Source: Deltaproteobacteria bacterium
Lineage (GTDB): Bacteria; Desulfobacterota; Desulfobacteria; Desulfobacterales; BuS5
Direction of reading: 5' to 3'
NCBI GenBank assembly: GCA_021157555.1
Contig: JAGGWL010000375.1
Span: 1-8,894, forward strand
Length of the DNA: 8,894 bases
Shown one piece after another: positions 5,847 to 8,894 of this stretch. Numbering within the stretch: position 1 is the stretch's first letter; the number at the start of each line of letters is the position of its first letter. The notes beneath the pieces were generated by a model that saw nothing but the letters and a program-made list of their open reading frames with translations, had not been told where the DNA came from and ran no database searches. Made by a program: the position numbers and the translations under genes.

Positions 5847-7037
5847 ATGTTCGCGCATTTTCAAAAGGAACTGAACCGCTTAAAAGAGAAGGGGCTCTAC
5901 CGGGCTCTCAAAAAAGTAAGCAGCTCGGTTGATACCACTGTAATTATAAATGGCCGTGAAGTAATTCTTTTTTCTTCAAATAATTATCTTGGACTTGCAA
6001 ATCATCCTGCTTTAAAAAAGGCGGCTATTTCTGCTTTGCAAAATTATGGTTCCGGAGCAGGTGCTTCCAGGCTGATCTCCGGCAATCTGGAAATCCATGA
6101 AAAACTGGAGCAAAGGATAGCAGCCTTTAAAAAATGCAGCGCTGCTATTATCTTTTCAACAGGCTATATGGCAAATATAGGAGCCATTACATCCCTGGCA
6201 GGTAAAAATGACCTTATTCTGAGTGATCAGCTAAACCATGCCAGTATTATTGATGCCTGCAGGTTGAGTGAGGCGGAAACAAAAATATATCCTCACAAAG
6301 ATTTTGCGGCGCTTGAAGAAATTCTCAGGCAGGCCATACGCCGTCATGGCAAGGCTGGGTATAATAATATTTTTTTTATTACTGACGGTATTTTCAGTAT
6401 GGACGGTGATATCACGCCACTTCCTGATCTGCTGAAAATCGCAGAGCAGTACAATGCTCTGGTGATCCTTGATGATGCCCATGCTACAGGCGTAATCGGA
6501 AATAATGGAGGCGGGACACCCGAATATTTCGATATTGCCGATAATAAACGTTTAATTCAGATCGGCACTTTCAGCAAGGCCATGGGAAGCCTGGGCGGCT
6601 ATGTGGTCGGACATGAATTAATAGTAGAATTTCTCATAAACAGAGCCAGAAGTTTTATATACTCAACCGCTTTACCTCCCAGCGTAGTAGCTGCTTCAAT
6701 TGCCGCCATTGATATCTTGGAGAATGATAAAACTCTGCTGCATTCTTTGCAGAATAATATTGACAGATTTAAAAAAGGGATAGCAGAAATTGGATACGAT
6801 TCCATGGAAATAGAGACTCCAATCATACCAATTATAATCGGAGATGCGGATCTGACCATGAAATTTGCCGATGCATTATTTGAAAAAGGGGTCTATGCTC
6901 CCGGCATAAGGCCGCCGACTGTTCCTGATAATCAAAGCAGAATCAGGGTAAGCCTGATGTCGTCACACACAGAAGATCAAATCAACACAGCTCTTTCTGT
7001 TTTTGAAGAAGAAGGGAAGAGATTAGGAATAATTTAG
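5847..7037 (+). CDS. bioF: 8-amino-7-oxononanoate synthase (KAPA synthase)
   Basis: PLP-dependent alpha-oxoamine synthase that condenses a pimeloyl thioester with L-alanine to give KAPA, CO2 and the free carrier. It has 396 residues, the family norm. Motifs: SSNNYLGLANHP (43-54), GSGAGASRLISGN (68-80), His131 in DQLNHASI, which stacks on PLP, the TDGIFSMDGD segment (179-188), LDDAHATG (208-215) with PLP-contacting Asp209 and His212, and Schiff-base Lys244 in TFSKAMGSLGG. The sequence resembles the glycine C-acetyltransferase/BioF branch of Gram-positive and delta-type anaerobes, but its place between bioA and bioD makes BioF by far the best call. A TTG at 5844 immediately precedes the ATG; the ATG at 5847 is preferred because AAGGG lies 7 nt upstream (5835-5839), just after the bioA stop. 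Confidence 0.93.
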   Translation: MFAHFQKELNRLKEKGLYRALKKVSSSVDTTVIINGREVILFSSNNYLGLANHPALKKAAISALQNYGSGAGASRLISGNLEIHEKLEQRIAAFKKCSAAIIFSTGYMANIGAITSLAGKNDLILSDQLNHASIIDACRLSEAETKIYPHKDFAALEEILRQAIRRHGKAGYNNIFFITDGIFSMDGDITPLPDLLKIAEQYNALVILDDAHATGVIGNNGGGTPEYFDIADNKRLIQIGTFSKAMGSLGGYVVGHELIVEFLINRARSFIYSTALPPSVVAASIAAIDILENDKTLLHSLQNNIDRFKKGIAEIGYDSMEIETPIIPIIIGDADLTMKFADALFEKGVYAPGIRPPTVPDNQSRIRVSLMSSHTEDQINTALSVFEEEGKRLGII

Positions 7038-7041
7038 AAAA

Positions 7042-7755
7042 ATGACTAAAGGTTTCTTCATAACAGGCACTGATACAGAGGTAGGCAAAACTGTTGTAAC
7101 TGCCGGGCTGGCAGGAGCAATCAAGGCCAGGGGTTTCAATGTGGGAGTAATGAAGCCGGCAGCTTCAGGGGCAGTAATGCATGACGGACGGCTTATATCC
7201 AATGATGTGGCTTTCCTCTTAAAGTCGATCAACAGTCAGGAAGACCATCAGATTGCAGCTCCGTTGACAATTGAACCTCCGCTGGCTCCGCTGGCGGCAT
7301 CAATGCTGGAGAACATTCCGATTGAACCGGAAAAAATTTTTAAAGCTTTTGATATAATGCGTCAAAAATATGACGTTGTCCTGGTTGAAGGGATAGGAGG
7401 GATTTTGGTTCCTCTGACAGAGGTTTATTCTATCGCAGATTTGATAAAAGATATGGGCATTCCCCTGATTATTGTTGCCCGGCCGGGCATAGGCACAATT
7501 AATCATACCCTTTTGACCATAAATGAAGCCGAAAAAAGGGGTATTGAAGTGAAGGGGTTTATTATAAACGGTATGGACATTAATCAAGCCGGAGATGCCG
7601 AAAAAACAAATCCCGAAATTATTAAAAAAATATCCGGCAAGACCCTGCTTGGAATTCTTCCTTTTGATCCCAAAGTCAATATGGAAAAATTTGCCATAGG
7701 GGATATTGTGGCATTAACTGAAAAGCATTTAGATTTAGAACAAATACTGCACTAA
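7042..7755 (+). CDS. bioD: ATP-dependent dethiobiotin synthetase
   Basis: Carboxylates 7,8-diaminopelargonic acid with CO2 and ATP to form the ureido ring of dethiobiotin. It has 237 residues; E. coli BioD has about 225. Visible: the P-loop GTDTEVGKT (9-17), KPAASG with Lys38 at the substrate/ATP site, the EPPLAPLAAS segment (78-87), the VEGIGGILVPL loop (115-125; E. coli has VEGAGG, so Ala is replaced by Ile here), ARPGIGTINHTLLT (146-159) and the adenine-pocket GFIING strand (172-177). The C-terminal segment is slightly longer than in E. coli. It begins 4 nt after bioF with only a distant AGGA upstream, so translation probably depends on ribosomes finishing bioF. It is the last bio gene; no strong terminator follows. 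Confidence 0.94.
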   Translation: MTKGFFITGTDTEVGKTVVTAGLAGAIKARGFNVGVMKPAASGAVMHDGRLISNDVAFLLKSINSQEDHQIAAPLTIEPPLAPLAASMLENIPIEPEKIFKAFDIMRQKYDVVLVEGIGGILVPLTEVYSIADLIKDMGIPLIIVARPGIGTINHTLLTINEAEKRGIEVKGFIINGMDINQAGDAEKTNPEIIKKISGKTLLGILPFDPKVNMEKFAIGDIVALTEKHLDLEQILH

Positions 7756-7884
7756 AAAATAAATTATTTCGTCCCCGTTATTTATTGATAAATTCATAAT
7801 TATTTTTTTTATCCTGTTTCAATCCTTCAAGTTCTATCATTTTTTTTATTTCATTTTTTATTTCTATTCTTCCCACCTTGCCGG

Positions 7885-7913
7885 GCTTATGGCTTGACTT
7901 AAAAGCTATGAGC
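7885..7913 (+). promoter_or_regulatory. 11-bp dyad upstream of the sigma-54 promoter
   Basis: GCTTATGGCTT (7885-7895) and AAGCTATGAGC (7903-7913) are complementary over all 11 positions if two G-T pairs are allowed (9 of 11 as DNA), around a 7-nt centre. The dyad ends 11 nt before the -24 box of the sigma-54 promoter. It could be an activator (enhancer-binding protein) site; no T-run follows, so it is a poor terminator for bioD. Confidence 0.35.
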
Positions 7914-7924
7914 GCAAATTATGG

Positions 7925-7941
7925 TTGGCATAAAATATGCT
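7925..7941 (+). promoter_or_regulatory. Sigma-54 (RpoN) -24/-12 promoter for the PEP-CTERM gene
   Basis: TTGGCATAAAATATGCT matches the RpoN consensus (YTGGCACGRNNNTTGCW) at the key positions: GG at 7927-7928 and GC at 7939-7940 separated by exactly 10 nt, a complete TTGGCA in the -24 element, and TGCT in the -12 element; TT before GC is AT here. Transcription would start near 7952, giving a leader of about 175 nt. PEP-CTERM genes in other bacteria are known to be controlled by RpoN with the PrsK/PrsR two-component pair, which makes this placement meaningful. Confidence 0.6.
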
Positions 7942-7975
7942 TAATTGTTTTAACATGTTCTGAATATTTAATATG

Positions 7976-8003
7976 TTAGAGGGAGTCAAGGCCTGACCTC
8001 TAA
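7976..8003. repeat. REP-like imperfect palindrome
   Basis: TTAGAGG (7976-7982) and CCTCTAA (7997-8003) are exact complements. Inside them TCA and TGA also pair around AGGCC, with a 3-nt bulge (GAG) on the left side, giving 10-bp arms. The core TCAAGGCCTGACC looks like short dispersed palindromes I associate with Desulfobacterota genomes and REP-associated transposases; that is recollection, not a search. A partial echo, GTCAAGGC, occurs at 3162-3169. Confidence 0.4.
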
Positions 8004-8040
8004 TTAAAAAAGGGGGTGCTGTTGACTAAAAATGGTAAAA

Positions 8041-8067
8041 AGCTAATTTTTTATAAAAATTATAGCT
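8041..8067 (+). repeat. AT hairpin in the leader of the PEP-CTERM gene
   Basis: AGCTA (8041-8045) pairs with TAGCT (8063-8067) and an inner ATTTTT pairs with AAAAAT, closing a small loop with a slight bulge. It lies about 60 nt before the start codon, inside the leader predicted from the sigma-54 promoter, and could affect mRNA stability. The low GC content makes it a weak structure. Confidence 0.3.
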
Positions 8068-8126
8068 GATAGATACAAAACAAAAAATATTTTTTTAGTT
8101 AGAACAATTATTCAAGGAAAACAAAA

Positions 8127-8894
8127 ATGAAAAAGAAATTTATAGTTAGTTTGGCAACGGGGCTATTAATATTTTGTGTGGTTGGCATGGCTCAGGCAAG
8201 CAATATTATTAATGCGAATGAATCAAGTACAACAAGTGGCGATGATGACACAACCGCTACCGCCTATGAACTAGGAACTTTATCTGCTGGTGATTGCTTT
8301 AAAATTAATGGATGGATAGATGAAAATGAGGCTGATGATGTAGATATATACGAATTTGCAATATCTAATACAATGTCATTGTTTTTCGATATTGACTATG
8401 CCAATGATATTGATAATCCAAATGATAACGACACTGGCGTAGATACAGTACTGGCTATATTTAATATGAATAATGAATTATTGAGCTATAACGATGATAG
8501 CGATGTATTTGATTGGGTTGGCAACGACCCTGGTTCCGTTCCTAACGGAGATTTGGATTCATTAATTGGCGCATTGGAATTATCTGCGGGAAGCTATTAT
8601 GTTGCGGTTTCTGCTTATATGAATAATCCTGAGGCGTGGGATGATGTTTGGAGTGAAGGCTGGGAGTCAGGTTTAGCAAGCCTTTCTACTAGTGGTTATT
8701 TATTTGATGGTATGAATATGGAAGGAAGTACTTATTCTCTATCTGGAGGTGCAGAAACCACAGGAAACTATCAATTGATAATTAGTGAAGATTTTGATGG
8801 TGCAGCAACTGTTCCCGTACCAGCCACTATCCTTCTTTTTAGTACTGGTTTAGCTGGGCTTGTTGGTTTAAGAATTGAAAGAAAAAATAAATAA
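8127..8894 (+). CDS. Secreted DVUA0089-type protein with PEP-CTERM sorting signal
   Basis: A 255-residue exported protein. N-terminal Sec signal peptide: MKKK, a hydrophobic core at 5-20 and a likely cleavage after AQA (residue 24). The mature part is acidic and Asp/Asn-rich, with a pre-peptidase/DVUA0089-like beta domain: DDVDIYEFAI (70-79), VDTVLAIFNMNNELLSYNDDS (within 105-125) and LSAGSYYVAVSAY (152-164). Such domains are thought to bind Ca2+ or glycans, but the role here is unknown. The C-terminus has the sorting signal: VPVPATILLF (229-238), a hydrophobic segment to about 248, and the basic tail RIERKNK. Exosortase is expected to cleave and anchor or release such proteins with exopolysaccharide; no exosortase gene is in the window. 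The motif reads VPVP instead of VPEP. AAGGAA (8114-8119) is a good ribosome site. Its stop codon is the window's last codon. The sigma-54 promoter at 7925-7941 probably drives it. Confidence 0.88.
   Translation: MKKKFIVSLATGLLIFCVVGMAQASNIINANESSTTSGDDDTTATAYELGTLSAGDCFKINGWIDENEADDVDIYEFAISNTMSLFFDIDYANDIDNPNDNDTGVDTVLAIFNMNNELLSYNDDSDVFDWVGNDPGSVPNGDLDSLIGALELSAGSYYVAVSAYMNNPEAWDDVWSEGWESGLASLSTSGYLFDGMNMEGSTYSLSGGAETTGNYQLIISEDFDGAATVPVPATILLFSTGLAGLVGLRIERKNK

Larger units (their letters stand above)
7756..8126. other. 371-bp AT-rich gap between bioD and the PEP-CTERM gene
   Basis: No convincing gene lies here. The left part (7756-7880) is very rich in A and T, with T-runs, and holds a short minus-strand open frame (about 7922 to 7778) that has no good start codon and no recognisable match, possibly a decayed remnant. 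The right part carries an 11-bp dyad, a sigma-54 promoter, a REP-like imperfect palindrome and an AT hairpin, each listed separately. It separates the biotin operon from the secreted-protein gene, which appears to be controlled independently. Confidence 0.6.

Noticed and set aside
7756..7812. Rho-independent terminator after bioD, with AT-only inverted repeats and a T8 run.
   Set aside because: The stems have no G-C pairs, and the best one (ATTTAT/ATAAAT) is separated from the T-run by about 9 nt; it is too weak to call.
8022..8057. Sigma-70 promoter for the PEP-CTERM gene (TTGACT with TATAAA).
   Set aside because: The spacing is 24 nt; the sigma-54 element further upstream is a much better match.
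1..8894. CRISPR arrays, tRNA or rRNA genes, toxin-antitoxin pairs, and phage or complete IS elements.
   Set aside because: No tandem direct repeats, RNA gene motifs or recognisable mobile-element proteins were seen on either strand.

Overview
The window looks like a chromosomal segment from an AT-rich, probably strictly anaerobic Gram-negative bacterium, most plausibly a member of the Desulfobacterota (Desulfobacterales type). This rests on the DivIVA-domain/YggT pair, a small lineage-type conserved protein, a biotin synthase with the cysteine pattern of anaerobes, and a secreted PEP-CTERM protein. The assignment is inference from protein style; no rRNA or other phylogenetic marker is present.

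Layout. (1) 59-887, plus strand: a YggT-family membrane protein and a DivIVA-domain coiled-coil protein, the tail of a cell-envelope/division cluster that continues to the left. (2) 914-3145, minus strand, convergent with the first block: a three-gene operon encoding a small protein of unknown function, a DUF1848 protein (radical-SAM-like cysteine cluster at its C-terminus), and a DusB-type tRNA-dihydrouridine synthase whose GTG start overlaps the DUF1848 stop codon. (3) 3146-3467: a divergent control region with a promoter for each side; the biotin-side promoter has a BirA-type operator embedded in its -35 box. (4) 3468-7755, plus strand: bioB-bioA-bioF-bioD, tightly packed (1-nt overlap, then 10-nt and 4-nt gaps). 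Together these convert pimeloyl thioester plus alanine to biotin: BioF makes KAPA, BioA makes DAPA, BioD makes dethiobiotin and BioB inserts sulfur. No pimeloyl-forming gene (bioC, bioH, bioW, bioI) is in the window, so that half must lie elsewhere. (5) 7756-8126: a 371-bp AT-rich gap with dyads and a very good sigma-54 (-24/-12) promoter. (6) 8127-8894, plus strand: a secreted DVUA0089-type protein with a PEP-CTERM sorting tail; its stop codon is the last base of the window.

Most noteworthy are the BioB, which has Ser where the classical [2Fe-2S] cluster has a Cys ligand and extra cysteines nearby; the BirA operator/promoter overlap; the sigma-54 promoter in front of the PEP-CTERM gene; and the coupling of a radical-SAM-like DUF1848 protein to a tRNA-modifying enzyme. 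I found no CRISPR array, tRNA, rRNA, complete insertion sequence, phage gene or obvious defence system. Most of the window is ordinary core metabolism.
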